64,000 bases of DNA, from the NCBI GenBank assembly GCA_019058315.1, contig JAHPZH010000001.1, positions 135,938 through 199,937 of the forward strand, read 5' to 3'. Under the pieces are notes generated by a model. It worked only from the letters and a program-made list of their open reading frames with translations. It ran no database searches and had not been told where the DNA came from. Origin of the DNA: Candidatus Helarchaeota archaeon (lineage in GTDB: Archaea > Asgardarchaeota > Lokiarchaeia > Helarchaeales > RDOG01). Positions 17,841-28,627 of the stretch are shown one piece after another. Position numbers and translations under genes: made by a program. Each line of letters starts with the position of its first letter. The first letter of the stretch is position 1.

Positions 17841-19964
17841 ATGAAAGAAAAAATCAATTTTGCACTAGTTTTTCATTTTCATCAGCCAATAGGTAATTTT
17901 GATCATGTAATTGAGCATGCTTATCAAAAATCATATTTACCATTAATTAAAATGATTAAGAAATTTCCAAAAATTAAAGTTAGTCTTCATTATACTGGCT
18001 ATTTACTAGAATGGCTAGAAAAAAATCATCCAGAATATGATGATATATTAAAAGAGATGTCAAATGAAGGGCAGATTGAAATAATTGGTGGAGCTTTTTA
18101 CGAACCAATTATACCAATAATTCCTGATAGAGATAAGAAAGCTCAAATTGAATTATTAAGAGATTATATCAAAAAACATTTTAATTTAGATATAAAGGGA
18201 TTTTGGTTAGCAGAAAGGGCTTGGGAACCCCATTTGCCTAAAATCTTGAGTGAATGTGGCATTGAATATATATTAATTGATGATTTTCATCTAAGAGCGA
18301 ATGGTCTTTATGAAGAAGAAACATTTTTTCCTTATATTACCGAGGAACAAGGTTACATAGTAAAAGTAATACCAATAAACGAACCTTTAAGATATATGGT
18401 TCCATGGAAACAACCTTGGGAACCAGTAGAATATTTAGAAAAAAATAAAAATACAGAAGGAAGTAGATTAATTACTCTCATTTCAGATGCAGAAAAGATG
18501 GGTGTTTGGCCTGCAGGTGATATGACGACTTATGATATATGTTATGTAAAAGGATATGATGGAACACCTTGGCTTGAATCTTGGTTTCGACGGCTCACAG
18601 AAGGTATGGACAGTTGGCTTAATATGCTTCATATAAGCGAATATTTGAAAAATTATAAGCCCAAGGGTCTAATTTATATGCCTACAGCATCATATGATAA
18701 AATGTCATATTGGGTTCTGCCTACTCGTGCAAGAAGGAGCTTGGAAAACCTCATTCAAAAAGCAAAATGGAAACAATTCGGAGAACCCTTTTCAGATGAA
18801 CTTCTACAATTTTTAAAGGGAGGATATTGGAGAGGATTCCTCGTAAAATACCCCGAATCTAATTTAATGCATAAAAAAATGTTATATGTAAGACAAAAAC
18901 TTATAAATTATGAAGAAGAGTTTGGAAAAAGTGAGAATTTAAAAGAAATTTGGATTGACATCTATAAAAGCCAATGCAATGATCCTTATTGGCATGGTCA
19001 ATTTGGAGGAGTATACTTTTCATTTATGCGCGAAACAATTTATTCATGCCTGATAAATGCAGAAAGAAAAATTGATAAATTATTAAAGCAAAGAAACCAG
19101 CCAACTAACAATTTATATGAAAAAGATTTAACTTTTGATGGCAGATCTGAAATTTTGATGGAAAATGAGTTTTTAAATGTATATATTCAACCTCATTACG
19201 GAGCCAGCATATTAGAAATTGATATCAAAAACGCAACCCATAATATTTTAAATGTATTTACTAGAAAAGAGGAAGCATATCATGATCCTAAAGAGAAATT
19301 TCCAATTGATCGATGGAGAAAACAAGCTTTTATTGACCATTTTATTCAAAATGCTTTTATTATGAACCAATTACAGATTCCAATCGATAAACTAGAGGAA
19401 AATTCATTAGAGAAAAAAGTCTATTTTGATGAATTCGAAGAAAGGGGTAATTTTGCAGGAACTACTTATGAATATGAAATCACCTCTAAAGAAGAAAATC
19501 AAATAGCAAATTTAACTAAGAAGGGTAAGATTAAAGGGAATAATGTTCAAATCGATAAAGTAATCGTTTTAAAAAATAAAACAATCGAAATTAAATATAA
19601 AATTATTAACAATTCAAAGGAAAAATTGGACACTCATCATTATGTTGAATTTCCAGTATATATTGATTCTGATATTTCACAAAATATAATATTAGCAAAT
19701 AATAACGAAATAAATGTTAAAAATATTTCTAATTGGAAAGGTAGTCAATTACACATCAAGAATTCAAAGAAAAATTTGTTTCTGACAATTTCTACGCAAA
19801 AATTTTGCAATTTTTTAATTTATCCATTAATGACCTATGTAACTACTGATGGAGGATATGATACCTTATTTCAAGGAGCGGTAATTGGCTTACAGAGTAA
19901 AATAGAATTAAAACCAAGTGAGGTTTATAATAACTCAATCATTATTGATTTTAAGGACGAATAA
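17841..19964 (+). CDS. GH57 4-alpha-glucanotransferase / alpha-amylase
   Basis: About 707 residues. The N-terminal GH57 domain starts FHFHQPIGNFD. The expected nucleophile Glu lies in WLAERAWEP (Glu128 when counted from the GTG at 17832) and the acid/base Asp in ISDAEKMGVWP (Asp219). The C-terminal 270 residues form a beta-sandwich domain as in Thermococcus 4-alpha-glucanotransferase. It would remodel maltodextrins. ATG 17841, behind GTGAT (17832-17836), is a better start than the GTG itself. First gene of a three-gene GH57 run, with the next gene only 2 bases downstream. Confidence 0.85.
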   Translation: MKEKINFALVFHFHQPIGNFDHVIEHAYQKSYLPLIKMIKKFPKIKVSLHYTGYLLEWLEKNHPEYDDILKEMSNEGQIEIIGGAFYEPIIPIIPDRDKKAQIELLRDYIKKHFNLDIKGFWLAERAWEPHLPKILSECGIEYILIDDFHLRANGLYEEETFFPYITEEQGYIVKVIPINEPLRYMVPWKQPWEPVEYLEKNKNTEGSRLITLISDAEKMGVWPAGDMTTYDICYVKGYDGTPWLESWFRRLTEGMDSWLNMLHISEYLKNYKPKGLIYMPTASYDKMSYWVLPTRARRSLENLIQKAKWKQFGEPFSDELLQFLKGGYWRGFLVKYPESNLMHKKMLYVRQKLINYEEEFGKSENLKEIWIDIYKSQCNDPYWHGQFGGVYFSFMRETIYSCLINAERKIDKLLKQRNQPTNNLYEKDLTFDGRSEILMENEFLNVYIQPHYGASILEIDIKNATHNILNVFTRKEEAYHDPKEKFPIDRWRKQAFIDHFIQNAFIMNQLQIPIDKLEENSLEKKVYFDEFEERGNFAGTTYEYEITSKEENQIANLTKKGKIKGNNVQIDKVIVLKNKTIEIKYKIINNSKEKLDTHHYVEFPVYIDSDISQNIILANNNEINVKNISNWKGSQLHIKNSKKNLFLTISTQKFCNFLIYPLMTYVTTDGGYDTLFQGAVIGLQSKIELKPSEVYNNSIIIDFKDE

Positions 19965-19966
19965 AA

Positions 19967-22462
19967 ATGACAATCGATGATGATAGATTCGTTTGCATTC
20001 ACGGACATTTCTATCAGCCACCCAGGGAAAATCCTTGGATTGAAGAAATAGAATTAGAAGACTCTGCAGCACCATTCCCAAATTGGAATGAAAAAATTAC
20101 CCATGAGTGTTATGCACCTAATGCATACGCTAGAATTTTGGATAAAGATGGTAAAATATCTAAGATTAAAAATAATTATGAAAAAATGAGCTTTAATTTT
20201 GGACCCACTCTATTAGATTGGCTTGAAAAAAAAGTTCCATCTGTTTATAAGAAGATACTAGAGGCAGATGAAAATAGTAAAAAATTTAATGGAGGACATG
20301 GTAACGCTATTGCTCAGATATATAATCATATTATTATGCCTCTAGCTTTGAAACATGATAAAGAGACCGAAATTATCTGGGGCATTAAAAGTTTTCTACG
20401 GGATTTTAAAAGAAAACCTGAAGGGATGTGGCTTTCTGAAACTGCAGTCGATTTAGAAACAATCGAGCTCCTAATAAAGCATGGTATTAAGTTCATAATT
20501 CTATCACCTCATCAAGCTTCAAAAATTCGAAAAATAGGCACAGAAGATTGGACTGATATTGATGTCCAAAGTCTAGATACTTCAAGATGTTATAAGTTAA
20601 ATATTTCTGATGATAAATCAATCGCCATTTTTTTCTATGATAAGGGTTTATCCAGTGATATAGCATTTAATGGGATCCTAAAAGAAGGAATTCGATTCAT
20701 TGATCGCATTACTTATTCATTTGATCCATCCAAAAATACTCCTCAATTAGTAAATGCTGCTACTGATGGAGAGAGCTATGGACATCATAAAAAATTTGCA
20801 GAAATGGCTCTTGCCTATGCACTAGAATATATTGAATCAAGAAAACTTGCGACAATTATAAATTATGGTTATTATTTAGAACTTTTTCCACCCCAATATG
20901 AAGTAGAAATTTTAGAAAATACATCATGGAGTGATTCTCAAGGTGTTGAGCGATGGAGAAGTGATCTTGGGGATTCCATTTCTGAAAAACCTGGTTGGAA
21001 TCAAAAATGGAGAACTCCTCTTCGAGATGCTATGAATTTCTTAAAAGAAAAAGTAGATGTTCTCTATGTTCAAGAGGTCTCAAAATATCTTCAAGATCCT
21101 TGGGATGCTCGTAATTATTATATTGATGTTGTAATTAATCGAACCGATAAACAAAGAGAAAAATTCTTCTCAAAATATCAAAAGAAAGATTTAGATGAGG
21201 AGGAGATACATAAAGTTATCAGTTTAATGGAAATGCAAAGAAATGCTCTATTAATGTTTACTAGCTGTGGTTGGTTCTTTGATGATATGGGAATTGAAAC
21301 CAAACAAATTCTAAAATACGCAATTAGGGTTATTCAAATAGCAAGAGAATTTAACTGGGATTTAGAAAATGAATATAAGAATATAATGAAAAAAGCCAGA
21401 AGTAATATAGCTCCCTATAAAACTGGTGATATGATATTTGAAGAGGTAAAAAAGGAATATATTGTTAATTTTGAAAAAGCAATTTCCAATTATGCATTAT
21501 TATCAACAATGGTTCCTATGGAAAAAGAATGTGAACTTTATGTCTATAGAGTTCGTAATTTAGATCATGTAAGATTGGAGTATGGATTCGCTGTTTGCGT
21601 TATAGGCTACTTAGAAATCTTTTCCAATTTAACTTGCCATTTTGAAAAGTCTATGTTTATTGGGATAAAAATGGAAAGAGATTTTATAGCAGGTGCAAAA
21701 ATAATCCAAGATTTTGATGAATATGAGCGAAATAAAAAAACATTGATGAAAATTTTTGAAGGTGAATCAATAACAGAACTGATTAGAGCAGTTGATCATA
21801 TTTTTAAAGATCACATCTTTGGGATTACAGATTTATTCTTTAAGGAACGAAAAGAAGTTTTAAATAAGTTAATAACCTCTAATTTTATATTTTTAGACAC
21901 AGAATTTAATCAATTTTATAATATAAATCTCAAATTCATGAGATATTTGAAAAATATTAGTGTACAAATTCCAGATAAATTCAAACTTGTACTAGAATAT
22001 GTGTTAAATCAAGATTTGACACAAGAATTTGATAATTTTTTAAAGGAAAAAAATTATGAAAACCTAGAAAAGACATTACAAAAGGCTGAATATTGGGGAA
22101 TTAAATTAAATACAACAAGATTTGACAAAGAAATCACAAGAACCATTATTAATCTATTAAATACAATTTTAAAATCAAGTTTAAAAAATCCAAATGCAAT
22201 AACTTATCTCGAACAAATCGAAGAGGCATTAAATTTCGCAGTTAAATACAAACTTAATATTATTATGTGGGAAATTCAAAATGAATTTATCCATATAATT
22301 GAAGAAAATATAGAATTGCTTAAGGAAATTAAAAGAATGAAAAGATCAGAAATAGATTTCAAATATGTCCAAATTTTAAGTTTAATAAATACTATTGGAA
22401 CAAATCTTAATCTTGATATTGAAATAATTATGAGATCGATAATTGGAAGTAAAATGATATAA
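19967..22462 (+). CDS. GH57-like protein with DUF3536 region
   Basis: 831 residues. The N-terminus HGHFYQPPRENPW (12-24) and the MWLSETAVD motif, with a nucleophile-like Glu158, are typical of the GH57 branch that carries a DUF3536 region (about 300-560). The last 250 residues are helical and unassigned. Members of this branch have not been firmly characterised; an alpha-glucan-acting hydrolase or transferase is likely from the fold and from context. It sits between the glucanotransferase and the branching enzyme, 2 bases from the first, so the three are co-transcribed. Confidence 0.78.
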   Translation: MTIDDDRFVCIHGHFYQPPRENPWIEEIELEDSAAPFPNWNEKITHECYAPNAYARILDKDGKISKIKNNYEKMSFNFGPTLLDWLEKKVPSVYKKILEADENSKKFNGGHGNAIAQIYNHIIMPLALKHDKETEIIWGIKSFLRDFKRKPEGMWLSETAVDLETIELLIKHGIKFIILSPHQASKIRKIGTEDWTDIDVQSLDTSRCYKLNISDDKSIAIFFYDKGLSSDIAFNGILKEGIRFIDRITYSFDPSKNTPQLVNAATDGESYGHHKKFAEMALAYALEYIESRKLATIINYGYYLELFPPQYEVEILENTSWSDSQGVERWRSDLGDSISEKPGWNQKWRTPLRDAMNFLKEKVDVLYVQEVSKYLQDPWDARNYYIDVVINRTDKQREKFFSKYQKKDLDEEEIHKVISLMEMQRNALLMFTSCGWFFDDMGIETKQILKYAIRVIQIAREFNWDLENEYKNIMKKARSNIAPYKTGDMIFEEVKKEYIVNFEKAISNYALLSTMVPMEKECELYVYRVRNLDHVRLEYGFAVCVIGYLEIFSNLTCHFEKSMFIGIKMERDFIAGAKIIQDFDEYERNKKTLMKIFEGESITELIRAVDHIFKDHIFGITDLFFKERKEVLNKLITSNFIFLDTEFNQFYNINLKFMRYLKNISVQIPDKFKLVLEYVLNQDLTQEFDNFLKEKNYENLEKTLQKAEYWGIKLNTTRFDKEITRTIINLLNTILKSSLKNPNAITYLEQIEEALNFAVKYKLNIIMWEIQNEFIHIIEENIELLKEIKRMKRSEIDFKYVQILSLINTIGTNLNLDIEIIMRSIIGSKMI

Positions 22463-22481
22463 TCTTTTGTGGTGATATGAT

Positions 22482-24206
22482 TTGAGTCCAGAAGTTAAGG
22501 GATATTTTTCTTTTGTATTACACTCTCATCTACCTTATGTAACAAACCATGGCATTTGGCCACATGGTATGGATTGGTTAAACGAGGCTAGCGCAGAAAC
22601 ATATATTCCCATCCTCAATACGCTTTATCAATTGAGAGATGAGGGATTTAAACCAAGATTAACCATAGGATTGACTCCAATTCTATGTGAACAAATGAGA
22701 AATGGTACATTTATTGAGGGCTTTATTAACTATCTAGAAAACAAGATAACGATGGCAGAAGATGATAAGAAATTATTTATTGAGTGGAAATCTGAAAATC
22801 TAATCAGATTAAGTGACATGTGGAAGCAATTTTACACCGATATTATTGTTGATTTTAAAGAAAAGTATAATAGAGATTTGGTTAATGCGTTTAAAATCCT
22901 CCAAGACGAGGGAATAATAGAAATAATTACATGTGCTGCTACTCATGGATATCTACCACTCTTAAGTCAAGATTATAGTATTGAAAATCAAATTAAAGTA
23001 GGAATTCAAAATTATAAAAAACATTTTAAAAAAGCCCCTATTGGAATCTGGTTACCTGAATGTGCTTATAGACCCGCTTACAATTGGAAAAATCCAATTT
23101 TTACAGATGAACATGAATATGCTAGAAAAGGGGTAGAAGAAATTCTTAATTCGAATGGAATTAAATATTTTGTAATCGACACACATCTCCTAATGGGTGG
23201 AGAAGCCATAGGAGTTTATGCAGCACGATTTGAAGCTTTAAAAATGCTTTGGGAAAATTTCAAAAGACAATACAAACCTCCACCTGTAGATTTTAATAAA
23301 TCTCCCTATAGATCATATCTGGTTTCGTCCACTTCTAATTTTGAAGCTCAGGTCGCCATCTTTGTAAGAGATCCAAAAACTTCAATCCAACTATGGTCTG
23401 CCGAACATGGTTATCCTGGGGATGGATGGTACTTAGAATTTCATAAGAAACATTTTCCATCCGGTCATCGATATTGGCGAATCACGTCTGTTAAATCTTC
23501 CCTCGGTGATAAATTGGAATATGTCCCTGAAAATGTTGAAGCGAGATTAGTGGAAAATGCAGGTCATTACAAGCAACTCATTAAAGATATTCTATTTGAT
23601 TTTCATTATAAGAATAACAAAGAATTAGGTATAGTAATTGCACCATACGATACTGAGCTTTTGGGTCATTGGTGGTTTGAAGGCCCCCGGTTTCTCTATA
23701 AGGTTTTAAAATGGGTAGAAATGGACCCTGAAATCGAATTAACAACTTGTGGAAAACATTTGACAGAATTTCCACCGATTAATATAGTACATATACCTGA
23801 AGGCTCTTGGGGAGAGGGTCAAGGGCACTGGATTTGGCTAAACGAATGGACCACATGGACCTGGGAAAAAATTTATGAAATTGAAAGGAAACTTAAAGCT
23901 ATTTTCGAAAAATATAGGGGCACCAAAGATGAAAACTTGGGAAGAATAATTGTCCAAATCGAACGAGAGAATTTACTCTTACAATCTAGCGACTGGCAAT
24001 TTCTCATTTCAACTTGGAGTGCTCGGGATTATGCGGAAAATCGAGTAGCACAGCATTATAACCGCATCAATAAACTTATCGGAATACTAGAAGTCTATGA
24101 AAATACCAAAAATCTCTTACCTGAGCATCAAAATTATTTAAATAAACTCGAATCCATTGATAATATATTCGGAGCTGAAATCGAAGAAGTTCTAGACTTA
24201 AAATAA
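22482..24206 (+). CDS. GH57 1,4-alpha-glucan branching enzyme
   Basis: 574-residue GH57 protein. It has the N-terminal LHSHLPYV and PHGMDWLNEA motifs of the branching-enzyme group, the nucleophile in GIWLPECAYRP (Glu193), the acid/base in APYDTELLGHWWFEGP (Asp390), and a C-terminal helical region as in the Thermococcus/Thermus enzymes. It would create alpha-1,6 branches in storage glucan made by GlgA. It starts with TTG at 22482, five bases after a strong GGTGAT Shine-Dalgarno, a spacing typical of this window. Third gene of the GH57 run. Confidence 0.87.
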   Translation: MSPEVKGYFSFVLHSHLPYVTNHGIWPHGMDWLNEASAETYIPILNTLYQLRDEGFKPRLTIGLTPILCEQMRNGTFIEGFINYLENKITMAEDDKKLFIEWKSENLIRLSDMWKQFYTDIIVDFKEKYNRDLVNAFKILQDEGIIEIITCAATHGYLPLLSQDYSIENQIKVGIQNYKKHFKKAPIGIWLPECAYRPAYNWKNPIFTDEHEYARKGVEEILNSNGIKYFVIDTHLLMGGEAIGVYAARFEALKMLWENFKRQYKPPPVDFNKSPYRSYLVSSTSNFEAQVAIFVRDPKTSIQLWSAEHGYPGDGWYLEFHKKHFPSGHRYWRITSVKSSLGDKLEYVPENVEARLVENAGHYKQLIKDILFDFHYKNNKELGIVIAPYDTELLGHWWFEGPRFLYKVLKWVEMDPEIELTTCGKHLTEFPPINIVHIPEGSWGEGQGHWIWLNEWTTWTWEKIYEIERKLKAIFEKYRGTKDENLGRIIVQIERENLLLQSSDWQFLISTWSARDYAENRVAQHYNRINKLIGILEVYENTKNLLPEHQNYLNKLESIDNIFGAEIEEVLDLK

Positions 24207-24357
24207 ATTAAAAATATCATTTAATTCTTAAATATGTTATAGATTGAGCCAATTTTAATATAGACTGAAAAGACATAAAATTAATTTTAATAATTTTATT
24301 TTTTACAATTTCACAAATTTAAATCATTAACTAATATTTCTAATCAGTTATAACCAT

Positions 24358-25968
24358 TCATTTATTAGCTATAAAAATCTTAAATTTATTAAAATCGAAC
24401 TCGAATTCCTTTTTCTTATCATTAAATAATTCCCAGATGCGGAAAGCGGGGTAATAGATAGTACTGGCAATATAATATAACTCGATTTTAATGGGAAGCT
24501 CGTTTTCACTAAACAATTTAAAGAGAGGAAAACTCCCAACTGGCATATGAAGCCAGCCAACGACAAAAGCATCTTTTGGATCATTTATATTCTGACAATG
24601 TGTGATATTGAAATATGGAAAAATGGAAAGGAGTTTTATCAAATAGTTAATTTCACCTATTGTAGATGCATTAACTTTGATAAAATAGACCTCTAATTGG
24701 TCTGTTCCATAAACAAATGGGAACCTAATCCCATGACTTTCCAACTGTTCTCTACGAGTTTTTATTTGTGGTAATGGTGCTCTACATATGTTTTTAAGAT
24801 ATTGATCTGAAACATTAGTATTTCCCTGAAGATATTCAAAAATTTTTAATGTTAATAAATCTATATCCCCTTGTGTGGGTTTTACAGGTTCATACATTTT
24901 ATTATTTTTTGTATATTCGCACTCTTTAAAATGTGTATCTACCTTATTCCAGTCTATTATGGTCTTCCCCTCATGTGGGTTATAAAATTCCAGTGAGAAG
25001 TGACATATTGGAATAATATATGTTTTATATGCATTTATTGAGATTTTACACGATTTTTCAACGTATCTATGCATCTTTTCAAGATATTTTATAGGGACAG
25101 AGGGGACTAAGAGAGTGAATTTCTTGTTTGTGGATTTAATTTTGTATTTTCTATAAGAATAATTCGATTTCACTCGAATATCGGTCGGAATCATAAATAA
25201 TAATGATTGCATACCATAATAGTGACTATCCACCCACAAGACTTGTCGTAGCAGTTTTATGGATATAAGTTCGTCTAAGTGCTTTCTAACAGTTTTATAG
25301 GACTTCCCCATTCTATCTACGAGTTCTTTTACATATTTAGGACTTTTATCAATCGAAGCACCTTTGGAGTATAAATTTTCAAGATAGAGGTTAATTTCTT
25401 CTACATCTTGGGAATAAAATGGTAAAATTGAATTTAATATTTCAATTTCTAGGGGGTTTAAACTGAATTCTTGTGATTTCCAAGCATAATAATAGAGTAT
25501 TTCTTCAAATAATTCAGAATTTATTTCCAAATTCTTAAAAGATCTTAAAGTTTTTAAAAACTTACTAAAATCCTTAAATCGGGGTCTAGGGCGAGCAGGG
25601 TGAGCGAAATTTAATAGGCTTGTTACGGGATGGTAATAATTTTCTGCCGAGACCGCTAGATCATTTATACAATCAACATTCCAAGGGAAAAATTTGGTGA
25701 TATTATAATGTTTACTTATATAATCAGTTACCTCAATTCGTTTATTACTAGGCATAAGCATTAGAACTATTGTGGCAGCTAAATCATAACTTGTATCATA
25801 ATTACCGATTTTTTCGATCTTGGGAACGAAACTTTTTGCTATTGTAATCCTTTTATCAAGTTCCTCTGGGATATTTTTAATATGATCTAAATCTAATTCG
25901 TTTAAGGGATCTAGTTCGAAATTTCGTATAATTTTCTTTAGATAAACCACCGGATCAGCTATTTTCAT
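24358..25968 (-). CDS. Large winged-helix-containing protein, possible regulator of the glucan island
   Basis: 536 residues, not a family I can name. A helix-turn-helix-like segment at about 211-240 (KYVKELVDRMGKSYKTVRKHLDELISIKLL) resembles archaeal winged-helix domains, with a second possible one at about 375-400 (NTNVSDQYLKNIC...IKTRREQLESHG). The rest looks like ligand-binding alpha/beta domains. No signal peptide or membrane span. It stands between the GH57 run and the maltokinase-like gene; a transcriptional role in glucan metabolism is possible but inferred only from the motif and position. Confidence 0.6.
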   Translation of the reverse strand: MKIADPVVYLKKIIRNFELDPLNELDLDHIKNIPEELDKRITIAKSFVPKIEKIGNYDTSYDLAATIVLMLMPSNKRIEVTDYISKHYNITKFFPWNVDCINDLAVSAENYYHPVTSLLNFAHPARPRPRFKDFSKFLKTLRSFKNLEINSELFEEILYYYAWKSQEFSLNPLEIEILNSILPFYSQDVEEINLYLENLYSKGASIDKSPKYVKELVDRMGKSYKTVRKHLDELISIKLLRQVLWVDSHYYGMQSLLFMIPTDIRVKSNYSYRKYKIKSTNKKFTLLVPSVPIKYLEKMHRYVEKSCKISINAYKTYIIPICHFSLEFYNPHEGKTIIDWNKVDTHFKECEYTKNNKMYEPVKPTQGDIDLLTLKIFEYLQGNTNVSDQYLKNICRAPLPQIKTRREQLESHGIRFPFVYGTDQLEVYFIKVNASTIGEINYLIKLLSIFPYFNITHCQNINDPKDAFVVGWLHMPVGSFPLFKLFSENELPIKIELYYIASTIYYPAFRIWELFNDKKKEFEFDFNKFKIFIANK

Positions 25969-26109
25969 TATCTATACCACAGATAAAACATGATCTAATG
26001 TTCATTAATGGTAATTGATATTTGATAATGTCTACCAAACTCGTTAATACATCTTTTTATTACATCAATAAATTACAATTACATATTAATTTTTTTTATT
26101 TAATAAATT

Positions 26110-27705
26110 TCAAATTTTAAATATACTATCATATGAGTTATTAAAAATAATTAAAGGGACAACATAATTATCTTTTCTATATTTTAATTCATAAAAAATC
26201 TCCCTAATTAAACGATCAAATTTATAAATTTCACAGCCTTTTTGGAAAGTATTTAAATCTACTTTTTCTCCATTATCGAATATTTTTACATATTTATCAT
26301 AATAGTTTTTTATTAGATTTCTAATTAAATAATCAGTCCATAGTTTTGCCTCGGTCATTGTTGTAGATAATGATCCTATTTCCTCCTGAAATTGGTTTTT
26401 TGCATCAGCAAAACTCTCTACTACTTTCAAACCTTCCTTAGTAAGTGAAGAGGTATGGAGAACACTATTTACTTCAATATAATGAAAGGCAGTTATTAAT
26501 GAAGCCAAATCTCTAAAAATTAAATCTCGTTTCCATATTTCTTCTCTAGGTCGGTTGGGATCTCCTTCCAAATCTGTTATATATAATTTTTTCTGACATT
26601 TTTCATTAGATTTAACTAAAATCTGTGCAAGATGTAAGTCTTGATGAACTGTAATTTTATCAAGACTAATGAAATTTTCCAAAACTTGCGAATCTTTTCG
26701 AATTTGACTAAAATTTCTAGAAATATTTTTAAAAATCTTTAAATTTTCATCTCTATGTTTTAGAATTTCATCCATTATTTTTTTTTGAGAATCTTTGAAT
26801 GATTGAATATCTTCATTCGTGAACTTTTCTTTTTCAAATTTGTGAAATTTTAGATTTAAAGATTTTTGATGAAAATTAATAACTAAATCTACTAGCCCTA
26901 ATAAATTAAGGTTTAAATTTGAATCATTAATCAAAGCAACTTGGTGTTCGGGAGAAGGATATTCTAATCTATGTATTAAATTTTCCCAAAAATAATAACC
27001 TAAATCATTATCAAATATCAAAAATTCTTGTAAATTAAAGCAGATAATTTCTTCTCCGTTTCCTAACTTAGCAAAACCTATAGGTTGAGGCAAATTTTCA
27101 TAATTTAATTTAAAAAGTTCTCTAATCAATATTGGTTCTCTTGAAGTTGAAATTTTCCTGTATGATTTTAAAAATAAATTACTTTTCTTCCCCTTTATCT
27201 TTGTCAAAAAATTCGTGGTTTCCCCTTTTTTAAAAACTTCCGAATTTACCAATTCGAAATTTTCTATTAATTGCTCATTTTCTAGATCAAATTTAAAGTA
27301 GTTCCCTTTTTTCAATTCTTGAGTTGTCTGTTTTTGAAAATTTTCAATTAAAAGGTTTATAAAATCTTGAGAACATTCAGCTTGACATATATAAAATTCA
27401 GAAGAATTAGTATTTATTACAATTTCAGGTGAACTGTCAATTTTTTGTTTATCTAAATAATAAATTAGTGGTAAAAAAAAGGATGTTCTAGTATTAATTG
27501 CATTTATATTTAGAAAATAACCAAATATCTTTAAACCCGATTCTTCTTTAAAAAATAGATCCCCAGCTAATTCTAAATCAAACTTATCAACATTTGATAA
27601 TCCTGACCATCTTTGCTGCTTTAACCAAGGTTTTAGAAATGGTATAATTAATCCTAAATTATCCCAAATCTCAGAATGGTCTTTTTGAATGTTAATTTGA
27701 AACAT
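26110..27705 (-). CDS. Maltokinase-like phosphotransferase
   Basis: 531 residues resembling maltose kinases and the C-terminal kinase part of trehalose synthase. The N-terminal cap motif is KPWLKQQRW (25-33). The kinase catalytic loop is TVHQDLHLAQIL (about 352-363, with Asp356 as base). The metal loop is DLEGDPNRPREE (378-389), followed by RDLASLITAFHY. It would phosphorylate maltose or a similar sugar with ATP. The usual partner GlgE is not in the window, so the fate of the product is open. No Shine-Dalgarno is seen before ATG 27705, suggesting a leaderless message. Divergent from the next gene. Confidence 0.72.
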   Translation of the reverse strand: MFQINIQKDHSEIWDNLGLIIPFLKPWLKQQRWSGLSNVDKFDLELAGDLFFKEESGLKIFGYFLNINAINTRTSFFLPLIYYLDKQKIDSSPEIVINTNSSEFYICQAECSQDFINLLIENFQKQTTQELKKGNYFKFDLENEQLIENFELVNSEVFKKGETTNFLTKIKGKKSNLFLKSYRKISTSREPILIRELFKLNYENLPQPIGFAKLGNGEEIICFNLQEFLIFDNDLGYYFWENLIHRLEYPSPEHQVALINDSNLNLNLLGLVDLVINFHQKSLNLKFHKFEKEKFTNEDIQSFKDSQKKIMDEILKHRDENLKIFKNISRNFSQIRKDSQVLENFISLDKITVHQDLHLAQILVKSNEKCQKKLYITDLEGDPNRPREEIWKRDLIFRDLASLITAFHYIEVNSVLHTSSLTKEGLKVVESFADAKNQFQEEIGSLSTTMTEAKLWTDYLIRNLIKNYYDKYVKIFDNGEKVDLNTFQKGCEIYKFDRLIREIFYELKYRKDNYVVPLIIFNNSYDSIFKI

Positions 27706-27766
27706 TATAAATATATAAAATTTGAAACATTAAAATAAAATCGGAAATAATAGGGTGAATAATTTT

Positions 27767-28609
27767 TTGAATTTAGGAGAAATAAAAAATCATATTAAAA
27801 ATATGTATGCAATTGCTTTACTTTGCGCCTTTTTTAATGTATTTTGTGTTGAATTTTGGGTTAGAGGAATATATTTTTTTACTAAAAATCAATTTTTTTT
27901 CCCCTTTGACTCCATTATTGGATTATTTGCAAATTATTTCATCTATTTTTTATTCGTGGACTACTTAATTATAAAATATCGTTTAAAAGATTACCACATT
28001 TTACTAGTTGGGATAATTTACGGATTTATCATGGAAATTTATTTTACACAAGCCCAAAATTATTATGCTGATATTCCTTCCTTTTTATTTTACACTATAA
28101 CAATAAATTTGGTATGGTGGGGTTTGATTCAAACGGATTTGGCTTGCTATTTTGCAAATAGATTAGTCGAAAGGGAAATAAGCGATTTAAGACCCAATCA
28201 CTTTTCATGGATAATTTTCCTTAGTTTTAACGCAATATCTATTTTGTTTTCACGAATTTATGTAACACCAATAATAATAAACTCATTTATTTTATTCATA
28301 ATATCTAATGTTGCTCTTATTCTATTAATAATTCTCTTAGTTTTCTCTATAAAGAAATTTAAACCAAAAATCTATGAATTTAAAAATGTTTTACTATTTG
28401 ATATCATTTTAATAATATTTTTCTGCTTTCCAATCTTCATAACATTAGCATTTCCAAATACTGAAGGATTTGTTTCAGTAATTAATACTGTACTGCATCC
28501 AATTGGTATGGAAACAGCGCTTTGGGCATTTTGGATTGTATTTTTTATTTTGGTTATATGGAGAATTTATAAAAAACAAGAAATTCCTATTAAAAATTTA
28601 AAAGAATAA
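27767..28609 (+). CDS. Multi-spanning membrane protein, unknown
   Basis: About 280 residues with roughly eight hydrophobic spans and short charged loops; no motif that I recognise. The open frame begins at GTG 27755, but TTG 27767 is preferred because the GTG lies inside the GGTGAA Shine-Dalgarno, matching the GGTGA-plus-TTG arrangement of several genes here. It ends 18 bases before glgA, so it is probably co-transcribed with glycogen synthase. A transport or sensing role is possible but unsupported. Confidence 0.65.
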   Translation: MNLGEIKNHIKNMYAIALLCAFFNVFCVEFWVRGIYFFTKNQFFFPFDSIIGLFANYFIYFLFVDYLIIKYRLKDYHILLVGIIYGFIMEIYFTQAQNYYADIPSFLFYTITINLVWWGLIQTDLACYFANRLVEREISDLRPNHFSWIIFLSFNAISILFSRIYVTPIIINSFILFIISNVALILLIILLVFSIKKFKPKIYEFKNVLLFDIILIIFFCFPIFITLAFPNTEGFVSVINTVLHPIGMETALWAFWIVFFILVIWRIYKKQEIPIKNLKE

Positions 28610-28627
28610 AAAATAGTTGAAAGATAT